Of a stretch of 7,259 nucleotides of DNA, positions 1 through 6,379 are shown one piece after another (positions within the stretch are counted from its first letter, which is position 1; each line of letters begins with the position of its first letter). The position numbers and the translations under genes are program-made. The notes beneath the pieces were generated by a model, which was not told the origin of the DNA, did not search any database, and saw nothing but the letters and a program-made list of their open reading frames with translations. Source of the DNA: Verrucomicrobiota bacterium (GTDB lineage: Bacteria; Verrucomicrobiota; Verrucomicrobiia; Methylacidiphilales; Verrucolacustridaceae). Location: positions 1-7,259 of the forward strand of contig RHAF01000061.1 in NCBI GenBank assembly GCA_010028775.1. Reading direction: 5' to 3'.

Positions 1-658
1 ATCAGTTCCCCACACCCCCCCCCTTGCCCGGCCCGCACAAAAGTTTTCTCCCCACCCCCGCCGGCCAATTCCTCCCTTCTCATCACCCGGATTTAGCCTG
101 ACCGAAGTCGTCATCGCCTTGGGCGTGGCCGCGGTCGCCTTCACTTCGATCATTGGGCTTTTTCCCCTCGGACTCAACATGAGCAAGGAATCCTATGAGG
201 AAAGCCAGGCGGCACTTTTGGCCCAGACCATCGTCAGCGACCTCCGCGATCAGCTGACCGGAAACAACTACGCGACCGCCAGACTCCTCCAAGTTGGCTC
301 CCCGAATTCCCCTTACAACTGGGATACGGACAATAATTACTATTCCATCGACACCTCCCTCACCCGGGATAACCCGCAAACCCTCTACGTTGCGTACCAG
401 CAAATGGCCCCGAGTGACCTTTCCAACGGCCAAATTTCCCTCCGCCCTTTCGCTTACTCCCCGACGAAACCCGACTGGTACCTCACAGGCAACCCAGGGG
501 CGATTGCATTGGCTAAAATCTCCCTTTTCGCCACTTTTCGGTTGTCTACGACCGGCAATTCCAATCCCCAACGCGTCGACATCTCCATAGAAACACCCGG
601 CGACTTGTCGGCGGATAAGAGAAAGCAGTTCGTCTTTGCCGGGGCGGTCGCCCCATGA
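1..658 (+). CDS. Verru_Chthon cassette protein B-like prepilin (5' partial)
   Basis: Seen: the frame is open from base 2 to the TGA at 656-658, giving 218 residues, with no ATG, GTG or TTG before the pilin motif, so the start lies outside the window. The visible leader is 29 residues, has 10 prolines and carries basic residues K14, R20 and R21. It ends in G30, followed by FSLTEVVIALGVAAVAF, a textbook prepilin processing site (Gly at -1, Phe at +1, Glu35 at +5) leading into a hydrophobic helix of about 20 residues. The remainder is a soluble domain with no cysteines visible. Known: Verru_Chthon cassette B proteins are prepilin-like proteins limited to Verrucomicrobiota and lie next to C and A, as here. 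Inferred: inner-membrane anchored, processed by a prepilin peptidase, assembled with the next two products; GspI is the closest classical analogue. A TTG at 119 falls inside the hydrophobic helix and is not a credible start. Confidence 0.85.
   Translation, partial: SVPHTPPLARPAQKFSPHPRRPIPPFSSPGFSLTEVVIALGVAAVAFTSIIGLFPLGLNMSKESYEESQAALLAQTIVSDLRDQLTGNNYATARLLQVGSPNSPYNWDTDNNYYSIDTSLTRDNPQTLYVAYQQMAPSDLSNGQISLRPFAYSPTKPDWYLTGNPGAIALAKISLFATFRLSTTGNSNPQRVDISIETPGDLSADKRKQFVFAGAVAP
641..654 (+). promoter_or_regulatory. Stem-loop at the start codon of cassette gene C
   Basis: GGGGC at 641-645 pairs with GCCCC at 650-654 around the loop GGTC, which could close one pair further. The stem ends directly against the ATG at 655. 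No Shine-Dalgarno sequence is visible for this start. With the ATGA overlap this suggests that gene C is mainly started by ribosomes finishing gene B, which would melt the stem. This is inference; the stem is short and lies in GC-rich coding DNA. Confidence 0.35.
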
Positions 659-1566
659 ATTCCAGCAGCTACCCCCATCTTCCGGGCGACCCCACTCGCC
701 TCCCAGGCCTTCGTTTTTCACGGATGGCCCACCTTTCCTCCTTCACCTTGATCGAGTTGATGGCCGCCAGCACGGTCCTTTCCATTGTTCTTCTTTTGAT
801 GGTGGGCATGCAGGATCAGATGTCCAAGGCTTGGACCAATGCCAACCGCCGCACGGATTCTACCCGCGAGGCCCGGGCCACCTTCCAGGTGCTGTCCTCC
901 GATTTTGCCTTTCCGATTTTTCGCGACCTCACCAATCAGAGCACCAAGGATCAATTGGCCCCCAGCGTGACCAACAGGGGGCTTCCCTTTGTTTGCTCCC
1001 TGGATGGAAAGGGCGATATCGGCATCGCCATGCCCAGCCTGCTGCCCAACAGCTCATGCTTTTTTATGGCCGCCTCACAGCGTCCCCCGCCGGGCCAAAC
1101 CGACGATTTGGCCTTGGTGGGTTACTATGTGGCCCGGGATACTTTCACCAACCTCAACGGTTTCCGTATCGTCAGCTACAACCTCCACCGCTACTGCCGC
1201 ACCACCAATGAGGCTGCAACCAACCTTGTCAATTGGTTTACCAGCCTCACCGCTTCTTCCCCCAGCGCGGGCACTCTTTTCCCCGCCGTGGATCTTGACC
1301 GGGATGACATTTTGGCCAGAAACGTGGCTAACTTCCGCATTCTCATCTACAACAATCTCTCCAAGCCGGTGACCAACGGGATCAACTATGCGAATATCAG
1401 CGGGGGTACCAATGGATATCAAGGCAACAAGCTCCAGATATCCATCGATCTTTATCCCGACGATGTCGCCCAAAAGTTCCAGACCGTCGAGACCTGGACG
1501 GATCCCGCCAACATTCGCAAGTATTCCCGTAATTACGAATTCCGTATCGACTCAAACAGGAACTAA
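655..1566 (+). CDS. Verru_Chthon cassette protein C-like prepilin
   Basis: Seen: 303 residues, start ATG sharing ATGA with the stop of gene B. A 29-residue leader ends in S29, followed by FTLIELMAASTVLSIVLLLM, a type IV pilin-like N-terminus with Phe30 at +1 and Glu34 at +5, but Ser rather than Gly at -1. After the helix come a stretch with alternating charges (residues about 55-75) and a long soluble domain rich in Asn and Thr. ATG 724 (M24) is an alternative start that would leave a 5-residue leader before S29; the coupled start at 655 is preferred because of the overlap. Known: cassette C proteins are prepilin-like and sit between B and A. Inferred: an envelope-anchored pseudopilin; domain order and position resemble GspJ. 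The stop is 4 nt before gene A, so both are probably co-transcribed. Function remains undetermined. Confidence 0.88.
   Translation: MNSSSYPHLPGDPTRLPGLRFSRMAHLSSFTLIELMAASTVLSIVLLLMVGMQDQMSKAWTNANRRTDSTREARATFQVLSSDFAFPIFRDLTNQSTKDQLAPSVTNRGLPFVCSLDGKGDIGIAMPSLLPNSSCFFMAASQRPPPGQTDDLALVGYYVARDTFTNLNGFRIVSYNLHRYCRTTNEAATNLVNWFTSLTASSPSAGTLFPAVDLDRDDILARNVANFRILIYNNLSKPVTNGINYANISGGTNGYQGNKLQISIDLYPDDVAQKFQTVETWTDPANIRKYSRNYEFRIDSNRN
1558..1562 (+). promoter_or_regulatory. Ribosome-binding site of cassette gene A
   Basis: AGGAA lies 8 nt before the ATG at 1571, inside the last codons of gene C. It is the only convincing Shine-Dalgarno match in the window. It fixes the start of gene A at 1571 rather than at the in-frame ATG at 1388, which lies inside gene C and would put about 60 unrelated residues before the signal helix. 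Confidence 0.65.
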
Positions 1567-1570
1567 CTGC

Positions 1571-4492
1571 ATGCACCTCCCCCGAAAAAGACCGGAGCAG
1601 GCCAGTTTCGCCCTCATCAGTGTCCTGGCCTTGGTCTCCTTGGCGGCCCTCACCGCCACCGCTTTCCTGGCCGCGGCGAGACTCGAGGGACAGGCCACTC
1701 GGAGCATTGGGGACAGCCTTCGATTGCAGTTGGCCCTGACCTCAGGCAGGGAATGTGCCATGCAAATTCTGGACAGCGTCGCTGAGCCAAATGTTGGATG
1801 GAACTTCGTGACCACCTACTGGAGGGGGACCAACGCAACCGATTTGACCAATGAACTGGGCTACCTCCTGGTCGGCAATGCCGACAGCTCAGCCGGCAAT
1901 AACCTGCGATGGGTTTACCTTTGCGGTTTCTCCCCGGCGACGTGGACCAATATGGACAACACTATTGTTGAGCCCTTTGTCACGATCAGCAACAACAACT
2001 GCCAAGGGTCTTTCTCGAACGATGTGGCCACATTCATGAGGAGCGCGATCTCCTCCAACTGGCCCGCCAACCTCTCAGAGTCAGCCACGAATAGGCTTGG
2101 CACGGTCATCCAAATGCTGGGAAATCAGACCTCTCCCCCGGTCGGGTGGGTCTATATCCGCCAAGACATGAGGACCAATCCATCTTCCACCAACACCATC
2201 AACGTTCCCGTGGCACGTTTTGCCTTCTATATCCAGGACCTTGGGGGCCTGATCGATGCCGAGCGGATGGGAGGATCCAATGCACGTCCCAGCGGCACGA
2301 ATCCCGAGGAAATTTCCCTGGCCAATCTGATAGTGGGCGACGTAAGCGCCCCCACCCGGATCGCCGGGCCCGGATCAAATAATCTGGCATCCTACACCAA
2401 CAAAAGACCCCAATATTTGACCCCCGGGATGATGATGTCGGAAAACGGGGGGATTCTGACCAACACCAATGACCTTCGATATTTTGCCAGCCGGATCCGT
2501 CAGGTCACATGGAGCGGATCAAACTGGGATCGGATCCCTGCCGTCCCCCTGCGCACAACCAAGAAAGCCGTCTACTCGAGCAATGCGGGATGGCTCAAGA
2601 TTGTGCTCAACACCAACACCAACCGGGCAGCCATCATGACCAATATCGCCCAGGCCATCCTCACCAATTACCCCGAATACGCCAACCGGGCAGGGGGGAT
2701 GAACGGCACCAATTACGCATGGGCCCTGGCCGCCAACATCGTCGGTTACGTGAGCAACAGCGAAACAGCATACAGGCCGCCGGAGACCTATGTGGTTCCC
2801 AACGATCCCGCAAACACAACCGTCGTCGGCTATCGGAACTACCCGCTTCCCACGATTCTCTTCGACCGCATATCTGCCGGAGGAGCCAATATCTCGCTGA
2901 ATTCGTACTGGCAGTTTTGGAATTGCTGCAATTTGACTTCGCCGGCCGTCACTTACGCTTTCGTTTACGATTTCGCGGATACCCTAAATTCACCGACAGC
3001 CCGCATCACACCCACCCCCATTATTTCGACGGTGACCATTCCCGTCTTGCCTCCGGGAGCATCGTACGTGGTCAACGCCATCAATCAATCCTTCCCCATA
3101 GGGGGCCCGGCGGGAAGCACGGTTTGGATTGACGGTACCGCCGCCGGTAACATCACAACCAACAATCGATTGACTATTTACAGGACGAACAAGACCTCGG
3201 CTGCAGATTTGGTTCCCTCAAACGTCATCTTTCAAATGCGCACAGGGTTCGAAAGAAAAGCGAAAAATATAGCCGGTGGAACACCCAGCTGGTCCGGTGG
3301 CATGCCAGGTCTCCGATATGACAATGTGGCGGGCACCAAAACGTCCTTCAAAGTGCCACCCTCCGGCGATCCCCGGATGGTGAACTATTTCACCAATAAT
3401 AGCACCACAGGCTACCTTTCTGCATGCGACTACAATCTGAATGTCGAATGGCAACTGGGCTACGCTCAAACCAAAAACCCCGATCCTTGGACTTATTCGG
3501 GAACCCCGGCCAATTCCCCCGATGGACCAAACACCACAAACATTTTGGCCACTGGCAAAACTTTTTCGGACAGTACTTTTCCTGAAGTTGGCACATTTTC
3601 CAGTAGCACGCCCAATGTAAAATCCGCCTTGCCAAAACTATCAACCAATTCCTTCTTCACCAACATCTGCGAGCTGGGAAATGTGTTCGATCCCATGCAA
3701 TGGGTGAGCACCACAATCAATACACCAAGGGGCTGGGTGAACTGCAACATCACCACGAACACCACCTGGCTTACCAACTCCATGTACGGTGGCGGACAAA
3801 CCCTTAGGATCGGTAGGGCGGAGCACCAGAGGTTTGCCTTTACCAATCTGGGCGGGGACTATTCCGTTCCCAACATGGCCATGTCCGCTGCAGGCCTGCT
3901 CGATTTACTGACCTTAACCAATACCTACGATTACTCCGGCAAAATTAACATTAACACCGCTCCTCCGCCCGTCCTGGCCGCTTTGGCCGGCGGGGTGCTT
4001 CTGGGCAAAGATGCAAACATGAAAGGCATCTACACAAACTCGACTATGGTTTCCGAGTTCACCAATGGAGTCATGCGCTTCCGGTCTGTTTATCCCTTTC
4101 TCACTCCTAGCCAACTGGCCTTTATTTCGGCAAACTACGGAACCAAAGGCTGGACCAACGAGAATGTTTGGCCGGTCAACGCAGTCTTCTCGACCAACCG
4201 TTTTGCGAAGACGGATTCAAATGGACAGTTAAGCCTGAATGACGAGGGGGTGGAAGAATGGTTTTCCAAAATTTACAACCTGGCAACAGTCCAAAGCTTC
4301 AATTACCGGATCTATGTCGTGGCTCAACTCCTGAACACCAACGGCACACCCAAAGGCACGGTCATGCGCAAATATTACCAGGTTTATCTTTGTAATAATA
4401 GCCCTGGGGCCGCCCAAAGTGGGCCCCGCTATCCTGGCGACCTGTTGAAGCCCTCGGTTAGCCGCAAAGTAACCTACGAGGCGTTCTACTAA
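1571..4492 (+). CDS. Verru_Chthon cassette protein A-like, large GspK-like protein
   Basis: Seen: 973 residues from ATG 1571. A basic 12-residue leader (PRKRP) ends in S12, followed by FALISVLALVSLAALTATAF, a hydrophobic helix (residues about 13-36). Position +5 is Ser17, not Glu. A very long Asn/Thr-rich soluble region follows, with 30 Thr-Asn dipeptides. Near the C-terminus is KININTA (K791-A797) followed by PPPVLAAL, then a tail ending in VTYEAFY. Known: cassette A proteins are the large members of the Verru_Chthon set; GspK, the tip pseudopilin of type II secretion, also lacks Glu at +5 and has an INxNTA-type helix-hairpin-helix segment. Inferred: a membrane-anchored, periplasmic or surface-exposed tip component working with B and C. 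It is far longer than GspK (roughly 300-350 residues), so it carries a large extra region of unknown role. Its last 35 bp overlap the convergent nif3-like gene. Confidence 0.92.
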   Translation: MHLPRKRPEQASFALISVLALVSLAALTATAFLAAARLEGQATRSIGDSLRLQLALTSGRECAMQILDSVAEPNVGWNFVTTYWRGTNATDLTNELGYLLVGNADSSAGNNLRWVYLCGFSPATWTNMDNTIVEPFVTISNNNCQGSFSNDVATFMRSAISSNWPANLSESATNRLGTVIQMLGNQTSPPVGWVYIRQDMRTNPSSTNTINVPVARFAFYIQDLGGLIDAERMGGSNARPSGTNPEEISLANLIVGDVSAPTRIAGPGSNNLASYTNKRPQYLTPGMMMSENGGILTNTNDLRYFASRIRQVTWSGSNWDRIPAVPLRTTKKAVYSSNAGWLKIVLNTNTNRAAIMTNIAQAILTNYPEYANRAGGMNGTNYAWALAANIVGYVSNSETAYRPPETYVVPNDPANTTVVGYRNYPLPTILFDRISAGGANISLNSYWQFWNCCNLTSPAVTYAFVYDFADTLNSPTARITPTPIISTVTIPVLPPGASYVVNAINQSFPIGGPAGSTVWIDGTAAGNITTNNRLTIYRTNKTSAADLVPSNVIFQMRTGFERKAKNIAGGTPSWSGGMPGLRYDNVAGTKTSFKVPPSGDPRMVNYFTNNSTTGYLSACDYNLNVEWQLGYAQTKNPDPWTYSGTPANSPDGPNTTNILATGKTFSDSTFPEVGTFSSSTPNVKSALPKLSTNSFFTNICELGNVFDPMQWVSTTINTPRGWVNCNITTNTTWLTNSMYGGGQTLRIGRAEHQRFAFTNLGGDYSVPNMAMSAAGLLDLLTLTNTYDYSGKININTAPPPVLAALAGGVLLGKDANMKGIYTNSTMVSEFTNGVMRFRSVYPFLTPSQLAFISANYGTKGWTNENVWPVNAVFSTNRFAKTDSNGQLSLNDEGVEEWFSKIYNLATVQSFNYRIYVVAQLLNTNGTPKGTVMRKYYQVYLCNNSPGAAQSGPRYPGDLLKPSVSRKVTYEAFY
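4398..4432 (-). terminator. Possible transcription terminator of the nif3-like gene
   Basis: ATAGC (4398-4402) pairs with GCTAT (4428-4432), and GGGGCC (4406-4411) pairs with GGCCCC (4422-4427), leaving a 3-nt bulge and a 10-nt loop. It begins 25 bp past the stop of the minus-strand gene at 4458. On the minus strand it is followed by TATTACAAAG, which is AT-rich but not a true T-run, so factor-independent termination is uncertain. It lies inside the coding end of cassette gene A, so the pairing must coexist with protein coding. Confidence 0.35.
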
Positions 4493-5246
4493 AACCGATT
4501 ACAAAGTTGGCGTTTTCCATCAGTTTCATTGCACCAAGAATTTCGGTTTCCCGGTGGCCACCCAGGATCAGGTTGATCCCCAACTCCCGCGCTTTCACCT
4601 CGGTCGGGTAATCCGCCTCCCCGGTGACCAGGGTATCCAACCCCGCCCGCACCACCTGATCCAAATCCCCGAATCCGCCCGTTACCACCCCGATTCGCCG
4701 GCAGATCTTCGGTCCTGCCGATATCACCCTGATCTCTGAAAGCTTCGTGGCCACACTCCCCCATGGCCAACCTTTGTGCAAGCCCCTGCACCTTTGAACT
4801 ATCGCACTTCTCTTCCACCTCCCGCCTTCCACTTTCCACCCGATCGCCCTGCCCATGGCCATGCCAAAAGGACTCCTCTTTCCCTTACCCAACCCCAGCG
4901 CCCGCACCAAACCGATCGAATTGCCCAGCTCGGGATGGGCATCCAGTGGCAAATGGGAGGAGTAAATTGCCACCCCCAGCTTCTTGGCCATCGCCATCCG
5001 CCGGGCCCGGATCTTACGGTCCAACGCCGAATCCCCCCAAAAAATCCCATGGTGAACCACCAGAAAATCAACCTTCGCCTTTCCCGCCCTCCGGATGGAG
5101 TCCAAATCCGCATCCACCGCCCAACCGGTTTTTTTTACCTGCCGACCATGCGAAACCTGCAACCCATTCCTTGCCCCGGGATAGTCCCGGAACTTTTGGG
5201 TCTCCAGAATCCGGTCGCAAATCCGAGCCAACGCGCTAGGGGTCAT
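4458..5246 (-). CDS. Nif3/YbgI-family dinuclear metal-centre protein
   Basis: Seen: 262 residues from the ATG at 5246 (minus strand) to TAA at 4460-4458. Family motifs in order: NGLQV (27-31), VVHHG (H65, H66), SSHLPLDAH (H98, D102), VTGEADY (208-213), GGHRETE (H231, E235). The residue pattern HH, D, H, E with these spacings is the metal-site pattern of the family. Known: Nif3/DUF34 proteins (E. coli YbgI, also annotated 'GTP cyclohydrolase 1 type 2 homolog') form hexameric rings with two metals per subunit; the physiological substrate is unsettled. Inferred: a cytosolic metal-dependent hydrolase. A start 20 codons upstream (5306) is in frame but falls inside a palindromic repeat, and family members begin near MTPSALARICD, so 5246 is chosen. 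Oddities: residues 136-145 are encoded by a tandem heptamer array, and the last 11 or so residues are encoded antisense to cassette gene A. Confidence 0.93.
   Translation of the reverse strand: MTPSALARICDRILETQKFRDYPGARNGLQVSHGRQVKKTGWAVDADLDSIRRAGKAKVDFLVVHHGIFWGDSALDRKIRARRMAMAKKLGVAIYSSHLPLDAHPELGNSIGLVRALGLGKGKRSPFGMAMGRAIGWKVEGGRWKRSAIVQRCRGLHKGWPWGSVATKLSEIRVISAGPKICRRIGVVTGGFGDLDQVVRAGLDTLVTGEADYPTEVKARELGINLILGGHRETEILGAMKLMENANFVIGFSRTPRRLLCG
4813..4840. repeat. Tandem 7-bp array inside the nif3-like gene
   Basis: Four adjoining heptamers on the plus strand: TTCCACC, TCCCGCC, TTCCACT, TTCCACC (consensus TTCCACY). On the coding strand they specify residues 136-145 (WKVEGGRWK region). 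Seven is not a multiple of three, so gain or loss of one unit would shift the frame. The reading frame is intact here, with family motifs on both sides. Confidence 0.7.
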
Positions 5247-5285
5247 GGGGCTATAAAATATCTGAAAACTGGGAAAATAAAACCC

Positions 5286-5316
5286 GGTAGGGCGGATGGT
5301 CTCCATTCGCCGCTAG
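5286..5316 (+). repeat. GGTAGGG-type palindromic element
   Basis: GGCGGATGG (5291-5299) pairs with CCATTCGCC (5303-5311) with one G-T pair and a TCT loop. The outer bases TAG (5288-5290) and CTA (5313-5315) can extend it. It begins with GGTAGGGCG, a sequence that recurs at the end of the rlu-like gene. It overlaps the rejected upstream start of the nif3-like gene. Confidence 0.5.
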
Positions 5317-5352
5317 ATGACTTAGCCTTTGGGCCCGATTTTTCCCATCGGC

Positions 5353-5367
5353 CGATCATGATGATCG
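5353..5367. promoter_or_regulatory. Perfect 7-1-7 dyad, possible operator
   Basis: CGATCAT at 5353-5359 and ATGATCG at 5361-5367 are exact inverted repeats around a single G. A one-base centre rules out an RNA hairpin of this size and fits a binding site for a dimeric DNA-binding protein. It lies 107 bp from the nif3-like start and 135 bp from the rlu-like start, suitable for controlling either. No regulator gene is in the window. Confidence 0.3.
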
Positions 5368-5501
5368 CCCCTTGGCAGACATTTCGGCAGGTGACACCCC
5401 ACCCCGCTAGGAACGCGCATCACTCAGGTTCCGCGCCGGAGGATTGGCATTTTAAGAATAAAAATTCAACATGGACGGCCAAGCATAGCCTTCCCTACCT
5501 C

Positions 5502-6254
5502 ATGAATTCCCAACCCTCGATCATCCTCGATCACCCCTCATTCCTTATTGTCGACAAACCGGCCGGTTGGCTTGTCCACCCCACCCGACCCGACGGCACC
5601 TTCACCCTGATCGACTGGTTGCGCGATCAATATCAGGAAGAATTCCTCTCGCTGGTCAGCCGCCTTGACCGCGAGACCAGCGGCCTCCTCTTGGTGGCCC
5701 GTGGCAAAGAGAACGCCTCTATATTCGGCAAAAAGCAGCAACGTCGAGAAATTCATAAAACCTACCTTGCCTTGGTCCATGGTCGCCCCCCTGAATCCGG
5801 CATCATCAACCAACCCCTAGACCGCCTTGGCAAACACCAACCCAGCCGAATCTATATTCGCCAAGCAGTTATCCCCGGCACCTACCCAGCCCAAACCGAA
5901 TTCAAGACCATGGGAACCCGTACCCACCCAGATTACGGTGAAATCAGCCTAGTGGAGGCCTCCCCGGAGACAGGCCGGCTACATCAAATCCGAGTCCATT
6001 TTGATTTCATCGGGTTTCCAGTACTAAATGACAAGATTTATGGCAAAAATGACCAGTTTTTCATAGACTATATCGATAAAGACAGTCGTAATGACAGTGA
6101 AACCGCCCGCCACAGCTTACATTCATCGAAATTAGCCTTCTCTTTCGGGTCAGAAAATATACTTCAAGAGACTGGGCTGCCTGACGATTTGGCTGAAATT
6201 TGGAATACGGCGAAACCTAACGGGCATTCCCTTCTCAAACCAGATAACTGGTAG
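5502..6254 (+). CDS. RluA-family pseudouridine synthase
   Basis: Seen: 250 residues from ATG 5502. Motifs in order: ILDHPSFLIVDKPAGWLVHP (8-27), SRLDRETSGLLLVA with the catalytic Asp56, HKTYLALVHG (85-94), TGRLHQIRVHF (157-167), and the RHSLHSSKLAF segment near the C-terminus. Known: RluA-family enzymes convert specific uridines of rRNA or tRNA to pseudouridine using the Asp of the RLDxxTSG motif. Inferred: cytoplasmic RNA modification; the target cannot be told from sequence. There is no N-terminal S4 domain: the catalytic fold begins at residue 8, as in short RluA-like members. The frame stays open upstream as far as 4776, but that stretch is antisense to nif3 and lacks family similarity, so 5502 is chosen. 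No Shine-Dalgarno sequence is seen. The last third is visibly more AT-rich than the rest. The stop TAG lies within a GGTAGGGCG element. Confidence 0.95.
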   Translation: MNSQPSIILDHPSFLIVDKPAGWLVHPTRPDGTFTLIDWLRDQYQEEFLSLVSRLDRETSGLLLVARGKENASIFGKKQQRREIHKTYLALVHGRPPESGIINQPLDRLGKHQPSRIYIRQAVIPGTYPAQTEFKTMGTRTHPDYGEISLVEASPETGRLHQIRVHFDFIGFPVLNDKIYGKNDQFFIDYIDKDSRNDSETARHSLHSSKLAFSFGSENILQETGLPDDLAEIWNTAKPNGHSLLKPDNW

Positions 6255-6315
6255 GGCGCCCGCCTAGCACGATGTTTTAGGGTCAAGCGCCCAGCCAGGT
6301 GCCCTCATCGAGAGC

Positions 6316-6360
6316 CCCCTACCTTAGCTTAGATCATTAGAGGCTCGATGCAGGTAGGGG
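6316..6360. repeat. Inverted CCCCTACCT / AGGTAGGGG pair
   Basis: CCCCTACCT (6316-6324) and AGGTAGGGG (6352-6360) are exact 9-bp inverted repeats. They interleave with the CATCGAG/CTCGATG stem (6306-6312 with 6344-6350), so the two pairings would compete or form a pseudoknot. The core GGTAGGG also occurs at 5286 and 6250, and inverted at 5493. Confidence 0.55.
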
Positions 6361-6379
6361 CGATTATTCCTAATCGCCC
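6358..6379 (+). other. Strong 9-bp hairpin, possible structured leader
   Basis: GGGCGATTA, loop TTCC, TAATCGCCC: nine perfect pairs. It is enclosed by a 6-bp stem (6350-6355 with 6403-6408), with a weaker GAAA/TTTC stem (6392-6401) in the same enclosure, giving a three-way-junction shape about 100 nt before the protease start. It could be part of a repeat element, a terminator, or a 5' leader structure. No known riboswitch family was recognised. Confidence 0.45.

Larger units (their letters stand above)
5247..5501. other. Divergent spacer between nif3-like and rlu-like genes
   Basis: 255 bp with no credible gene. It must hold promoters for both divergent genes. The patch 5252-5282 is clearly AT-rich against its surroundings (TATAAAATATC at 5252 on the plus strand, GATATTTTATA on the minus) and is the best place for the nif3 -10 region, though no clear -35 box is seen. 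For the rlu-like gene, TTGGCA at 5444-5449 is a fair -35, but the expected -10 position (CAACAT, 5467-5472) is poor. The spacer also holds a palindromic repeat near 5286 and a perfect dyad at 5353-5367. Confidence 0.5.

Noticed and set aside
83..721. 212-residue minus-strand open frame opposite gene B
   Set aside because: Composition is Gly- and Arg-rich without any recognisable motif, and the plus strand carries a clear pilin motif over the same bases. It is a shadow of GC-rich coding DNA.
1388..1570. N-terminal extension of cassette gene A from ATG 1388
   Set aside because: These 61 codons overlap gene C in another frame, look random, and would bury the pilin-like helix. The AGGAA site at 1558 supports the ATG at 1571.
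3812..3821. GGTAGGGCGG inside cassette gene A as a member of the repeat family
   Set aside because: It identically matches the element at 5286 over 10 bp but has no flanking palindrome and encodes ordinary residues in frame, so chance is the simpler explanation.
4813..4840. CRISPR-like repeat
   Set aside because: The units adjoin each other with no spacers and are only 7 bp long; it is a microsatellite-like array.
5247..5306. Start of the nif3-like gene at 5306
   Set aside because: The extra 20 residues come partly from a palindromic repeat and from the AT-rich promoter-like patch, and the family N-terminus aligns with the ATG at 5246.
4776..5501. Upstream extension of the rlu-like frame
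   Set aside because: Most of it is antisense to the nif3-like gene, Pro-rich and unlike the family. The RluA fold begins right after the ATG at 5502.
6254..6300. tRNA or classic factor-independent terminator after the rlu-like gene
   Set aside because: No cloverleaf arms or T-loop sequence can be found, and the GGGCGC/GCGCCC stem is not followed by a T-run, so only a generic inverted repeat is reported.
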